Of a stretch of 64,000 nucleotides of DNA, positions 22,425 to 34,632 are shown piece by piece. Source of the stretch: Pyxicephalus adspersus (lineage: Eukaryota; Chordata; Amphibia; Anura; Pyxicephalidae); the NCBI RefSeq assembly GCF_032062135.1, contig NC_092868.1, positions 45,077,603 to 45,141,602 on the forward strand, given 5' to 3'. The first letter of the stretch is position 1. Each line of letters begins with the position of its first letter. The notes under the pieces are model-generated. The model worked only from the letters and a program-made list of their open reading frames with translations. It was not told the DNA's origin and ran no database searches. The position numbers and the translations under genes were made by a program.

Positions 22425-23395
22425 TTATCATTTGTGGATATCTAGCAAGTGCTATCACAGTTACATATATGTATTTGTTTCACATAAATACATACGTTTT
22501 TATGGGTTTTAGGATACATATCCAAGTGCTATCAGAATTAAATATCTGTATTGTTTGTATAATAATACATCAATTTTTATGGCTTTAGGGATATATAGCA
22601 GAGTGGGATCAGAACTAAAGATCTGTATTTTCTGTAGAATTTTTTATGGTCTTTTGAATCGATACAAAGTGCTATCAGTATTAAATATCTAGATTTTTGA
22701 AAGAGAAATATAGAAATTTTTATGGCTTTGGAGATATATAGCAAAGTGGGATCGGAATGAAATATCTCTATTATTTGGAGAGAAATACTGAATTTTTTAT
22801 GGGTTTTAGGAAAGATATGAAGTGCTATCATAATAAAATATCTGTATTTTTTTTACAGAAATACAGACATTTTTAGTTTGTTTTGTGATAGATTGCAAGA
22901 GGTATCCTAAATTTTACCTCTTGTAAAATATCACAAAAAACAGAAAAAATTCTATATTTATCGATAAAAAATACAGATATTTCATTATGATAGCACTTAG
23001 TATCTATCCAAAAACCCATAAAATTTTCTTTATTTCTGTAAAAAAAATATACAGATATTGAATTTTAATCCCACTTGCTATCTATCTAAATAGCCATAAA
23101 AATGTATTTTCCTCTAAAAAATAATGATATTTAATTATGAATCATAATTAAATATCTGTATTTTTGAGAAAGAAATACATACATCTTTATGTCTTTAGAT
23201 AGCAAGATAGCAAGTTGTATGCTGAATTAAATATCTGTATTTTTTTTATAGAAAAATAGAAATTTTGCTGTTTATTTTGATAGATAGCACGTGGTATCAT
23301 AATTAAATATCTGTATTTTTTTTAAGAAATAAAGCAAATTTTTTGTTTATTTTGATAGATAGCAAGTGGTATCAGAATTAATTATTTAATTAAGA
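22425..23395. repeat. AT-rich tandem and inverted repeat cluster
   Basis: Degenerate units of roughly 80-100 bp: AAATATCTGTATTTTT...GAAATAC...TTTTTATGG...TTTAGG...ATATATAGCAAGTG then CTATCAGAATTA. Units near 22930-23130 are inverted (AAAAAATACAGATATTTCAT, TAGCACTTAGTATCTATCC), so the block can fold into long hairpins. Confidence 0.8.
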
Positions 23396-23873
23396 GATAG
23401 AGGCAATATTCAGAACTATCTCCTTAAACAAATCACCAGGAAGTGATGGCTTCATTTGATTATATTATAAATCCTTTGCACAGACCCTATATTCTATGAT
23501 TGATGACCCTATGATTCCCCAGGTAATCCACCCTGATCAGGTAGGATTTGTAAAGGGAAGTCAGCCCCCAGATGGGACTCATCGTATGCTTACCTTACTC
23601 CAGTCCTCTGAAGTCAGTTGAATCCCAAAATTATTTCTCACCCTTTATGGCAAAAAGGCATTTGACTGAATACACTAGGAATATTAAAGAGAGGTGCTGA
23701 TGGCATTTGGTTTTCATGGAGCATATTTATTGGCCATTATGGCATTGCACACAGTTCCCCCATTCAAGTCTATACTTCTAACATTGTCAGACTGGGTTGT
23801 CTTTTATCACCAGTTTTATTCTCTTTGGCTATTGAGTCATTAGCACAAATGATCAGATCTAATAACTTAATTA

Positions 23874-24222
23874 CCCTCCCTGGCAGTATGATTATTTGAG
23901 TATTTTTACATGTCAAATTGGTACATTTGACATGTAAAAATATTTCTAGTTTAAATAGTTTAAATTTCCCGACGGTCCCCCCCCCCCCCCAATGCACCCA
24001 CGCTGCCCGCACACACATCACATAACCAGCCCGCATCTGCATCTCCTAGTCAGGCATTGCAACTGAAATGCTGTTGTCGGTTGGGCCGGGCCAGCATCAC
24101 TGGAGGACGCCGCAGGCTCGTGAGGACCAGATAAGTCCTCAATTCCACCCCAAGTGTGGCTCATGGTTACCGTTTTCTGTGGAGAAATTTCACCCCGCAC
24201 CACACTCTACTAAGGAATGTTA
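23874..24222. mobile_element. piggyBac-like MITE family D inserted in the LINE
   Basis: CCCTCCCTGGCAGTATGATT start, the same as at 34384. Internal hairpin from TTGACATGTAAAAATATTT and its mirror. The right side has CCCCAAGTGTGGCTCATGGT, matching 35942-36021. Ends near GTTAAG. It interrupts the reverse-transcriptase frame. Confidence 0.6.
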
Positions 24223-24569
24223 AGGATTATACTAAGGAATGTTAAGGATATTAAAGTTGTCCAAGATAACCATGTCATTGTGCGTTTTGCAGTTAATGTC
24301 ATGCTCATGTTGACAGAACTCATACAAACAATCAATCTATTCAGCAAGGTCTATTAATACAAAATAATCTTAGTATATAATTATATAGCATTTTAAATGC
24401 GGCCAGTCTTAACTGACAACTTCCCATTCATTTGGGTCCAGAATGCTCTCCTATACTCCTATAGGAGATATATAAATATAATTTCTGCCTCTTCTTACAA
24501 TCATTTAGGAAGAAATCAATAGAACTGCCAAAGTAGAACTTTCACATCTGGGCAGAATAGCTACATTTA

Positions 24570-24895
24570 ACGCATAAGTAAACCCAAAACTAACCCAAAA
24601 CAAAAAAATCACACTTACCTTTAATCCCGCAGATCAGTCTGTCCTTCGGGAGGTTTCTTCCATTGGGTCCCGGTATCCGTCTTCGGTCCGGGGCAGAGGG
24701 AGCAATAGACACTGCCATCTTCTCCTCTCTTCTTCCATGCTCTTATTCCTACGCCAACCGATCTTGCACTGTGCAGGCACGAGATTGGGTGACATAGATT
24801 GGGAAAAACTTGTCGATTCCACAGCTCATGCTGCGAAGGAGCAGCCAGGAGCCCCTCAGGATGCGTGCCGTAGGTAACAATAAAAACACTAAAAA
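24570..24895. repeat. insertion in LINE related to 9855-10190
   Basis: TCACACTTACCTTTAATCCC...GATCTTGCACTGTGCAGGCA. LINE-like coding sequence flanks both sides. Confidence 0.5.
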
Positions 24896-26165
24896 AAAAT
24901 ACAGGAATTAATAAGGATGGAATCTCACTATACTATACCATGCTCCAAGATAAGGATAAATGATGTAAAATACCTATTTTCTCAATATGTGGGAACGATT
25001 TAAACTCTATTCTCCCATTATCTAAGTGGAAATCAGCTATTCTGTTTAATTCGAAATCCACAAAGTTCATTTCTCATTGGGAGTTTGTTCAGAAGATTTT
25101 TTTTAGATGGTAAAGGACTCCATATAGATTAGAAAATGTAATCCCTAATTACTCATGTCTTTGTTGGAGCAACTGTGGCCATTCAGATACCTTCTTACAT
25201 ATGTTCTGGGAATGTGAAAATATTTGCAACCTTTGAAAGTCCATATTCAAAATTATAATAAATAATACAGTGTGTAACATGAAACCAACGCATGAATTAG
25301 CACTCTTGAACATAAGTATTTATTCCTATCCCCTCCAGAGTAATCTGTACTCATGTTCCTATTGCAGCAAGAATGACCATAGTTAGTAAGTGGAATTATA
25401 ATTTAGCTTCAAATACAAGTAGTTGAAAATGTTAACTCCCACTAATTCCAAAATCAATGGAATACATGGCATTCCATATATATTGGTATCAAGAAATAAT
25501 ATAGTTGAGCACACCAATTGTTTAAGAATTAGTTGATGAGTTATCCCTGTTACTATATGTATTGATTTTAGCAAGCCTATGTTATTGTGGACCACTTTTT
25601 GTCTTTACCTTAACTTGACTGGAGTCCTATTGGCCTGGGAGTTTTATACTCTGATACATGTTGTTTGATATAACCTAATAGGTCCATTATACCTTGGATG
25701 TTGCTAGCCTGTTTAAAATTTTATACCCATGCTTCTGATGTTTTTACTGCATATGGCATAGATATATTTAAAATACTATGACCGAAATTGGAGAATAATG
25801 ATGCACAGTTATAAGGTTTATATTATTATTAATATTATTAAAAGTTATTTGTATAGAAATTATGTAAAAACATGAGATATTTACTAATATGATAAATTTG
25901 TCTTTTCCATAGCCATAAAGCAGTGTTTCTCCTGATGAAGCAATTCATGCGAAACGCGTTTAGAAACATTTGTTATTTAGAACTAAAATGTATTGTGATG
26001 GTTATGTATGATATTTTGTTTTTATATAGATTTAAATAATATACATTTTTAGGAATTGTACCAAGTCCTATTTTCTTTTTTGAAAAGTTGTAAATTCTCT
26101 GTCCTTAGGTATAATAGTATAGTTATGTATGAAAACCCAATAAAATGTATTTACAAAAAAAATAA

Positions 26166-27419
26166 AAGTAACAGAATCTTGTCAGATTTCAAGTTATCTA
26201 AGTTAAACAACCAGCAGATGTTTCTATGCTGTAGGAAACCACTGAAACCTTACTCCAAAATATTTGTTGTACTCCTGGAGAATACTTTTTACTAATTAAA
26301 GTATTATACTAATTACTTTATACTACATGCATCTAGAGGTCAGATATGGTTTGTTTTATTACCCCTAATATGGAGCTTACTTCCCTCTTTTTTAAACAAC
26401 AACTGGATTTCCAATAATATCTTGCAACTCTCTTTTGGAGCCTAGGGATATAAAGTATAAAAATATCAAACAATGAACTGGCATTAATTATTTTTTTTTA
26501 TTCCCAACTGCAATATTGCTGACGTTTTTATTATCAGTTAATTTATGTGATTTATTTGGAGTGTTCTTCAGGGAATAATTCCCCTGAATGTTCTGAAATC
26601 TTTATATAGTGAAGGCTGCAACTCAAAAAGCTTAGAAGGGGCAAAAACAGAGGTATTACCTTATGTGACACTGTTATATTATCTTCATCTGTTCTGTATG
26701 TCTCCTGTCTGCTCCCCCTCCCTTTTCCTATACTCTGCACATATATAGGATTAGGGCTGAGGAATTACAGTGTTCATGCTATAAAATATGTGTTTTCTAT
26801 TTCCCACGCCTGTATTGAGAACATTTGGTGATACCAACTATAGTGCTCTTATGATTTATTTCTCCTGAATCTTGATTAAATATGCCTAATAAAAGTCAAA
26901 GCTTATTTTGGATAAAGGAAGGTAAGAGTAAAACCCCTGCCTTGTTTTAGCTTATATTTATGGTGCTTGTTGTTGTAAGTATCCAAGGTTTTAAAAATGT
27001 TGGTCATTTTAGAAAAAAAAAGTGTAAAAAGTAGCCGAGGCATTTCAGAGTTACAAGCCTTGTTCAGGGCTAAACACTGGTAACTATTAGATGTATATTG
27101 ATAAAATATTAATTGGGTCCTAACATAGGACATGCTGCTTTGAATTCAACAGGCAAACAAGGGAAGTAAGGTAATAAACAAATATTCTATGTTCTATTCT
27201 TTGTGGCCATTGTAGTCTGACTACATCAGTTTGCTTAGGAAGACAGGATCCTCTACTCCTCCCCAACCCTTTCTTTCTTCTTCCCTTTCTTTTCTTTCTA
27301 TTCTTAACTTCTCTCCTTTTTTTGTACTAAGTCTAATTATAAATCAAAGAAAACTAAAGACCCCATTAACTTGCAATAATATATTCCAGTGGTGGTTATC
27401 TGGTAGATTACACATTTCC
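26166..27419. other. no gene recognised
   Basis: AT-rich sequence without a recognised repeat; a CT-rich stretch at 27250-27330. Confidence 0.45.
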
Positions 27420-27645
27420 AACAGAGACTGTTGATCCAGGGAACATCTGATTATCTCATGGAATCAGGAAGAAATCATTTTCTCCTATTGGAGAAAATTT
27501 TACCAGGGTTTCTTGCCTTCCTTTGGACCAACTTGGCTTTGTACTGTTTGCCAAAAAGTTCTATTGGGTTTATGGAAGGCCAATTTCCTTTAATTCCTAC
27601 TTCATTCCTATTTTTCTTACTATTTTTTGGTTGAATATTGCAAAC
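27420..27645 (+). repeat. interspersed repeat fragment
   Basis: ATTTTCTCCTATTGGAG, TGCCTTCCTTTGGACCAACT and GTTCTATTGGGTTTATGGAA resemble 6695-6815. Confidence 0.4.
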
Positions 27646-28470
27646 TACTGTTAAAAAAGACATGGGGGGCCAGCACTGCCATTGTACACAAGTACCAATT
27701 CCGAAACAAATTTTAGGAAAACACCATACTTCAGATAGATGGTCCTTTGGAAAGCAACACAGACCCTATACATAAAATGTCACACTGCGATTCTTCCAGA
27801 TTGTTTTGCCTTTCTTAAGGATTCACGGTACCCATCAGAGATCGTGTGACTATTGCCAATAGTTTAGTTAATATGAGGAAAATTATTGACAACATGCAAG
27901 TAAAATAGGGAAGCCGCAGGAAGGTTGGAAAAGATGGTGGCACCTGCGATGGAACAGGGACAGGTAAATTGTGATCAGGTAGTAAGGTTATTTTAATTCA
28001 AAAGGGAAAATGCTTGTCTCTTCTGCAAAATACCATGTACAACAGAGCTTACATTGAGTATTGTTGAAGTCAATAAGTTAAGTCAATTGTGCTGCAGCGC
28101 TCATCTGTAACAAGAAGCATGCTGACTAGATAGAGTGAGCAGCATGACATGAAGACAGTCTCATCAATCTGCTGCTTCTCTTGCACTGTCCAGTCTTTGA
28201 CTTAACTTAAATGCAGCAGAAAAACTCTTGCTCAGGTTTGGAATGGGTTGCAGAGCTGTGGTAATCTCAAAACCTAATGGAGACAGAAACAATTCATGGT
28301 CAGTCAAATGTTTTGCTTGGTCCAAATCTTATGCTATATTCTTGTATAGCTGACTGTACTAATAAATGGTGCATAAACAAATTATTTATTTACAGAAGGA
28401 CACAACAAAACATACACAGACCAGAACTTTGCATACACCCTGAGCCTCCTAGCCTAAGGCTGCCCAGTAT
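27646..28470. other. no gene; family F fragment
   Basis: 27880-28040 carries family F blocks (ATTCAAAAGGGAAAATGCTT, GTCTCTTCTGCAAAATACC). The rest is unrecognised. Confidence 0.4.
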
Positions 28471-28746
28471 TAGGCTAGGTACACACGTCTAATGGTTCTC
28501 GTCTGATAATCAGCTCAGGGCCCATATTGGATGAGAATCTGGCAAGTGTACAGCGCTCGTAACCATCATAATGGAAGTGAAGGGAGAGAGCGCAGCGGGG
28601 TGCCGTTCCCCCTCCCCTCTCCATAGAGCAAAACAGTGCTGTATGTACATTACTCGTTCATGCATTGTGCAGTCATTAGTTGTTGGAATGGATCATGAAA
28701 AATCCTTTCCAACGACAATTATTGCACGTGTGTACATAGCTTTAGG
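28471..28746. mobile_element. MITE family C, near full length
   Basis: TTAGGCTAGGTACACACGTC at the left and GCACGTGTGTACATAGCTTT at the right are imperfect inverted termini. The inside carries TCCCCCTCCCCTCTCCATAG as in 11843-12165. Confidence 0.75.
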
Positions 28747-29492
28747 CCAGTCTCAAAGACCCTGTCCTTTTTATTATTAATAGCCAGGTGCTTTAGATCC
28801 ATCACTAATTTCTGGCCTGGAAAAAAGGACGGAGTGCCTGGTCCACTGGTTGCTTCCAGGACACTCCGGGTCTGAATCCTAAATAAAGCACTGCAACTTC
28901 TCAACAACACAACTGAGCATGGTACTCGATGTTGAGTTTTTGTCTGTTGAAGCATCAAAGTCATCCCAAGTCAGCCAGGCAGGGTCCTTTCCAGATTCCC
29001 CTGGCTGTAGTGACCTTACCCTCTTCAGTCCTTTTTGAGTCCCTCAACTGGTTTATAAAGGTAGTGGCTCCATTGCTATTTAACCCCAGGCCTTCTAGCA
29101 GGGACAGTAAAGGTTCTCTAAGATTACATGCAGATTTCATCAGCATAAAGCGAAGGGTTCCATATCTGGACCCATCTTTTCTTGAATCTTTGTTAGTCCA
29201 GTTATACAACTTATCTCACATAACTAAATAATTTGTTTATGCACCATTTGAGTAAAAGCAAAAAAATAAAAATAAGCTGTGTTCCTTGGACTTTATTAGG
29301 AGAACTAAATTTAGTTAGTTATTACAGTTATCTATTCAAGTATATAGCAAAAGATTTTGCTTCCAACCAAATTAGTAATACACCTCCTTTATATGTATTT
29401 TTTTCTGTTTGCCTGGAGCGTTAATTTTGCACCAGTTGTTTATTATTTTTTTCTCATCTCTCATATATGTTCATTTTAAAACAAGCCAAGCC
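28747..29492. other. OR1 upstream region
   Basis: No repeat or coding signature recognised. A possible 3' splice site (TTCATTTTAAAACAAG) lies just before the OR1 start codon. Confidence 0.35.
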
Positions 29493-30443
29493 ATGGGAAA
29501 TTTGTTTCATTGGGTTGGTAGTGAGCTTTCCAACAACACGAAAGTTAATGATATGATTTTAGTTGGATTCCCAAGCCTACAGCAATACAACCATTTGCTT
29601 TTTACAGCTCTTCTGTGTATCTATGCATTTATAATTACTGGAAACCTTCTCATCTGCTTTGTGATATGGAGGGAATCATGCCTGCACTATCCAATGTACT
29701 TTTTCATTGCTGCATTAGCATGTAGTGAACTCTGCTACACGGCTGTCCTAATTCCAAAAATGTTGGCTGATCTCCTAGATAAGGAGAAGAAGATCTCCCT
29801 CACTGGATGTCTCTTACAAGCCTATTTTGCACATGCTTTAGGTGCATTGGAAGCATACATTCTCACAGTAATGGCTTTTGATCGCTATCTGGCCATATGC
29901 AAACCCTTACAATACCAAACTATTATGACTTCCAAATTCTATATTAGTTTACTTGCCGGATGTTTCATTTTGGGATTTTCCACCCCGGTTCTTGAAGTTG
30001 TTTTAATTTCCTTTCTCCCTTTTTGTGGTCCAAATCACATCGAAAATGTGTTGTGTGATTTCCCTCCTTTGACCTCATTAGCATGTACTGATCCCATGTT
30101 AATTTATTTAGTTGAATTTTTTGTTACCCTTTTCATCTTTATGACAACATTACCCTTTGTTCTTCTCTCCTACATCAGGATAGTTCATGCTATTTTGGGG
30201 AATAAATCCAAGCTAGGACGTCAAAAGGCGTTCTCTACTTGTGGGGCCCATCTCATTGTTGTCCTTCTCTTTTTTAGTAGTGCTATTTTTATGTACGCAC
30301 GCTTTTCAAAAAGTTCCTCTGTACACTATGACAAGGTTGTTGATCTCATCTACGTTGTTTTTACACCTCTTGCTAACCCTATTATATATGGTTTGAGGAA
30401 TCATGAAATAAAAAAGGCACTGCGCAAATTTTTATGCCATTGA
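29493..30443 (+). CDS. olfactory receptor, class II (OR1), intact
   Basis: Seven-transmembrane odorant receptor of the olfactory neuron membrane, coupling to Golf. 316 residues from this ATG; an in-frame upstream codon at 29409 would add 28 hydrophobic residues and is less likely because ORs start close to their glycosylation site. Seen: sequon N14-N-T, GN at 50-51 in TM1, PMYF at 67-70, TM3 cysteine C106, MAFDRYLAIC at 127-136, loop-2 cysteines C178, C188 and C198, KAFSTC at 245-250, and NPIIYGLRN at 295-303. Length and motif order are normal. MAFDRY replaces the usual MAYDRY, and SEL replaces the usual LxFLD/E block of TM2. A single coding exon, as typical. Most like OR2 in this window; the OR6/OR11-like affinity is inference. 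Confidence 0.93.
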   Translation: MGNLFHWVGSELSNNTKVNDMILVGFPSLQQYNHLLFTALLCIYAFIITGNLLICFVIWRESCLHYPMYFFIAALACSELCYTAVLIPKMLADLLDKEKKISLTGCLLQAYFAHALGALEAYILTVMAFDRYLAICKPLQYQTIMTSKFYISLLAGCFILGFSTPVLEVVLISFLPFCGPNHIENVLCDFPPLTSLACTDPMLIYLVEFFVTLFIFMTTLPFVLLSYIRIVHAILGNKSKLGRQKAFSTCGAHLIVVLLFFSSAIFMYARFSKSSSVHYDKVVDLIYVVFTPLANPIIYGLRNHEIKKALRKFLCH

Positions 30444-31349
30444 TTTGGTTTTAAAATATTGAGCTTAGGCTAAAATGACATAAAACCACAACTTGTAAAA
30501 CAATATACTATGATGTACTATGTTGGCATTATTTAGAGCTGTAGGAGCCAGCAGAACAAAATGCAAACAATGGGGCTGGTTCACTATTAGAATGCACATA
30601 AAAAGGCAGCCAGAAAAGATGGCATATAGAAAAGCGTATATTTGGTTAATTTGTGTGTGTTCTGAGGGTTAGTATTGGTTACTCAGCTGTTCATAAATGA
30701 GTAAGCCATAATACAACAGAATATTTTATGCATCAGGTGTATTGTATGCGGGCTTCTCTACTTCAAGGAATCTCCACTAATGGATGATAATGTGCAGGTG
30801 CAGTTTGCACAGCAAGAACTATTTGAAATCACTGATTGGATCAAGTAAAGGCTTCCTTCCCTCTTTGGAATTATATATTATTGTAATGTATATAATAAGT
30901 TAGGAGACGTATCTGGAACCTGCAGCCCTTTATATGTATTATTATCACTATATTGACAGCATAAATGAAAACTTAAGATCAGGATCGGCTTCCAATAGGA
31001 TAACTCAATGTGGTTGCAACTAACACCTGTTATTAACTAATGTGCCGTTCGTGCTGACTTGCACTACGCAGATAAACTTGTGAGTATTAGAATGCAATTA
31101 ATGTTCTTTTGCATTAATCTTGCCGTTGCTGATTTCCTATGTTCCATATGTTATAATTTAATGTATATAAGAGATTTGTTGAATCCTTTGGATCTTTGGT
31201 ATAATATCTTCTTTAAAAATTTACAGCAACTTCGGACATCTGTTAAGTAGAAAATGCATCAAGGAGATTCAGAGGTAATTCAAGCCATGATTGCTTGGAT
31301 GGACTGAGTTTATTATTGTTTTGTAAGTGGTTGCAATGCATCTGTTTGG
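30444..31349. other. no feature recognised
   Basis: OR1 3' flank. A short frame at 31059-31250 was considered as a receptor remnant and rejected. Confidence 0.45.
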
Positions 31350-31745
31350 GTGTGTCTTTGATGGTCTTTTAATGTATGTATCCCAATTATATTCTTTTTT
31401 GGTTTCTATGTAAGACAAAGGTCCATCAAGTTCAATCATAAATAAAAAAAACAGACTAGAAATCTTGAAAACAGAAAACCTATATTCACAACTAATCCAA
31501 AGGAAGGTGAAATACCTTAGTTTAAAGCATGTTTCAATTTACTTTTAACTGGGGAAAAACGTCTTCCTGATTCCCCCAAGATAATCAGATATTCCCTGAA
31601 TAAACAGTCCCTGGTGTCTTTCCTGAATTATAATGCAACACCTAGATATATTCCTATGTGCATCTAGAAATGCATCAAGCTTGTTTTTAAGAGCACTTGG
31701 AAACCATAATATGTCATCTCCAGCATCCAATGAACCAAGTAGGTT
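31350..31745 (-). repeat. interspersed repeat fragment, reverse strand
   Basis: AGGTCCATCAAGTTCAATCA, TTTTAACTGGGGAAAAACGT and CTTCCTGATTCCCCCAAGAT are the reverse complement of a repeat related to 6695-6815. Class not identified. Confidence 0.5.
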
Positions 31746-31873
31746 ACAAAGTTTGACATGGAAAATTCTGAATATTATTTATACAGAAAAAGTTAAAGCT
31801 CCAGCCCTGGCTGGATAAAATCTTTCTTCATGATGACATGGAGATCACAAGGCCTAATTTAAAAGAGTCAAAG

Positions 31874-32092
31874 GGCCTGAATAATTAAAGCTCTCCAGAG
31901 CTGGAGAAGATACACTTTCCACAGTGAAGCTTGGTGATCCAGCAAACCTGGAATGGATTTCCTAAAAGTCAATTGCTATTTGTTGCCTGGACCAGACCCA
32001 TTACAGGTTTTCTGGATCACCCAGATTCTCTGATGAAAGTGTATCCTTTCCAGTCTTGGAGAGCTTTAATACATTAGGCCCATAGTCTGTTG
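31874..32092. mobile_element. MITE family A
   Basis: GGGCCTGAATAATTAAAGCT at the left, AGCTTTAATACATTAGGCCC at the right. Confidence 0.8.
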
Positions 32093-32297
32093 CATACTAT
32101 GTTCTAGGTGACTGTTTAAAGGGCAACTAATAAGAACAATCCAACTATGCAATCATATTTCTGGGTCAGATCCCTTGGGTTCGGTCCATAACTAGGCCTG
32201 AAATCACCCACAATGACCCTTTGTCACAAGATTGGTGAAAAGATCCGTTCAGTTTGATGTACTAGGCCATGATGCATCCCACAAAAACAAACCCAAA

Positions 32298-33043
32298 GGG
32301 CCTGATTTATTAAAGCTCTTCAAGGCTGGAGAGAATACAATTTCATCAGTGAAGCTGGGTGATAAAGCAAACCTGGAATGGATCTTATCCAGGTTTGAAA
32401 ACATTTGCTAACAAATAGCAAGTTTGCTGGGTCACCCATCTTCATTGATGACAGTGTATACTGTCCAGCCTTGGAGAGCTTTAACCCCCCTAGCATTCTA
32501 ATTCTGTCTGTATTTTCATGCAAAAAGCGTTACATTATTTTGCATGGAAATTTATTTTATATTGTAGGTCTATAATTATTAGGCATAACTCACCGAAATA
32601 TGTCCAATATTTAATAAATTTAATAATAAACTTTGAATAATAAAAATGTTAAAAAAATACAGAAACCTGTAATATAACTGTACAGTAGGATAATATATAT
32701 ATATAATATAATTTTATAAAGATTTCTTTGTATTGGACTCAATACAGCTATTTTGTATTGAATACAATACAAAATTATTTGAATTTCCGGCTGCTCCTCC
32801 TGGTCACCGGGAAACCCCGGAGAACGTCTCTGCATTAGCCGGCTGAACATCGAAGAAAGAAGATGTGTCCCGAGGACCTGCAGGCACCAGCAGGACACCG
32901 GGGGACACCAACAGAACAAGGTAAGTGTTTTTTTAATGTTTTTAGCGACCCCGAGTGTGACTCGGGATTACCTCTTTTAGCATGTAAAATCCACCCCGAG
33001 TCACACTCAGCATTACCGCTAGGAGGGTTAATAAATCTGCCCC
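32298..33043. mobile_element. MITE family A split by a piggyBac-like MITE
   Basis: GGGCCTGATTTATTAAAGCT...TTGGAGAGCTTTAA (to 32484), resumed at 33028 as TTAATAAATCTGCCC. Removing the insert restores the family A right end. Confidence 0.85.
32485..33027. mobile_element. piggyBac-like non-autonomous element with TTAA duplication
   Basis: Flanked by TTAA on both sides (32481-32484 and 33028-33031). Termini CCCCCCTAGCATTCT and CCGCTAGGAGGG are inverted. The right part holds a palindrome (GACCCCGAGTGTGACTCGGG / CACCCCGAGTCACACTCAGC). 543 bp, no transposase. TTAA target and CCC-starting ends are the piggyBac signature. Confidence 0.8.
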
Positions 33044-33546
33044 AAAGTCTCAGGGGCATCACATAGTCTAGATAAATTCCTTCATGACCTGAGTTCACAT
33101 TGCTCATTTGATAATTGCAAATTGACCAGCTGCTAATGTTGAAAATCTATCCCTTTGCAATTGCTAAATCCTCAGTGCTAGACCCAACATCTTCACAGCT
33201 ATACAATTGACTTTATCAGTTACCTTTGCTTTGACCTCTCTGGCCACATGGAAGGCCACCTGATGAGTAGCTTCCACTCAAGTAATCAAGACCTGCAGTC
33301 CAGAACCAGTAGGCAAGGCTTGAATCAGGCCTGGCTCAGGGTTCCAAAATGACTAATCATTTATGTCTATGGAATACCAAACTAACAAGTTCAGCGCAGA
33401 GGTATGGGAGTCTACTTGGCTCAAGTATGGGACTTGGAACATCATGCAGCCTACAATAAAGCCAGGATACATGTAATCTCTGTGTAACTATCATTTGGAG
33501 TCTATCCTATTTATTCCCACCTTCAATATTACTGATGTTCCAAATA
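33044..33546. other. no feature recognised
   Basis: Precedes the OR fragment; no homology to the missing 5' half of an OR was seen. Confidence 0.45.
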
Positions 33547-33885
33547 TCAGTTTTATATAATGGTTGAATTTTGTATTGACCTTTTTATACCTTTGATCAT
33601 ATTACTTCCAATAATCATGATCTTCTAAATCAGGATTATCTATGTTATTCTAAAGTTGGATGGGAAGGATTTTTCTACCTGTGGAACTCATCTGATCATG
33701 GTTATTCATTTTGCCTATGCTGCCTTTTACAAGTTTCGAAAGGTTCTTTTTCAGTATTTAATAGAATTGTTTCTTTCATATATGATGTACTTACGTCTAT
33801 AACTAACCCTATTATATATGATTTAAGAAATCAAGAAATTAAAAAATTATACAAAAATATTTATGGTTTGCATAATTTGTGTTAA
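33547..33885 (+). pseudogene. olfactory receptor fragment, TM5 to C terminus
   Basis: Aligns with OR2 from the VEFCI stretch of TM5 (GTTGAATTTTGTATTG is shared) through a broken KAFSTCGAHL region (GATTTTTCTACCTGTGGAAC) to NPIIY-L-NQEIKKLY near 33800-33850. The intracellular loop 3 stretch SKLGRQKA is deleted, the frame is broken several times and TM1-TM4 are absent. Sequence after the stop (AGATTTGCCAGGATAGCTAG) also matches the OR2 3' flank, so this is a genomic duplicate, not a retrocopy. Confidence 0.85.
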
Positions 33886-34339
33886 GTAAAACTAAGTATA
33901 TAAACATAAAGTAGCACCAGATTTGCCAGGATAGCTAGCTTGTATCCAACAACAGTTAATTAAATGCACTTGTGCTTCTTCAATTTGCATTTCTTGTACT
34001 AAGAGTAAACAACTTTTGTAATTGAGCGATTTGGGTTCCTGAGACACTGGATTGACTTTTTATTTGGGTGCAACCTTTGTTAGAGATGGTTGGCCCCCAA
34101 GGGTTCTGCTATGCTAAGGTAGATATTTATGGGAAGTTTGAAGAGGTATTTAAACTCGGATTGAGAGGGATGTGGGGAAGAGAGTTAGAATATAGGGGTA
34201 GATATTTCACATAGATAGGGGTCAGACACTATTAGAGGGTAAATTGGACAATTGGAAGCTTTGGTAAATTAAGAGCACTATGATTGGGGTAATATTTCTG
34301 GCCATACTCTCTTCAAGACAGACAGACAGGCTAAAATAG
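33886..34339. other. 3' flank of the OR fragment
   Basis: First 150 bases resemble the OR2 3' flank; the rest is unrecognised. Confidence 0.4.
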
Positions 34340-34383
34340 AATGGTGGGATTCATCCAGATCATTCCAGGTTTGCTGGATCACC
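34340..34383. mobile_element. MITE family A fragment
   Basis: GATCATTCCAGGTTTGCTGG followed by ATCACC is the right-arm interior of family A, cut off by the element starting at 34384. Confidence 0.55.
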
Positions 34384-34632
34384 CCTCCCTGGCAGTATGA
34401 TTAGTGAGGATTTTTAAATGTAAAAGCGTACATTTAAAAATCCTCTTTATTTTAAATTTCCCACCTACCTGCCTTTCGCTCCTGGCATCTGCTTTCCCTG
34501 GCCTTTGTGTCCCCAACATTCACATGCCAGGGAAGCAGATGCTGGGCTTCGCTGGAGGACACCGCGGACATCGCTGGAGGACACCCCGGGCACTGCTGGA
34601 GGATGCCGCTGGAACGTGGGAACCTGGTAGGA

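Larger units (their letters stand above)
23405..26165 (+). mobile_element. L1/Tx1-like LINE remnant (ORF2 and 3' end)
   Basis: Broken reverse-transcriptase coding sequence. NKSPGSDGF near 23435, then HPDQVGFVKGSQ (23530), YGKKAFD (23650) and, across a frame change, SPVLFSLAIESLAQMIRSN (23805-23860). After a transposon insertion it resumes with a region like the FADDV-block (DNHVIVRFAVNVMLML, about 24270). The C-terminal Cys/His block SCLCWSNCGHSDTFLHMFWE lies near 25160-25220. The 3' end has the CTGATGAAGCAATTCATGCG motif (25934) and AAAACCCAATAAAATGT before an A-rich tail. Many stops and frameshifts; inactive. Confidence 0.8.

Noticed and set aside
31059..31250. Frame with INLAVADFL, reminiscent of TM2 of class A receptors
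   Set aside because: Only a short hydrophobic stretch; no TM1, TM3 or DRY-like motif on either side, and no similarity to the local ORs.
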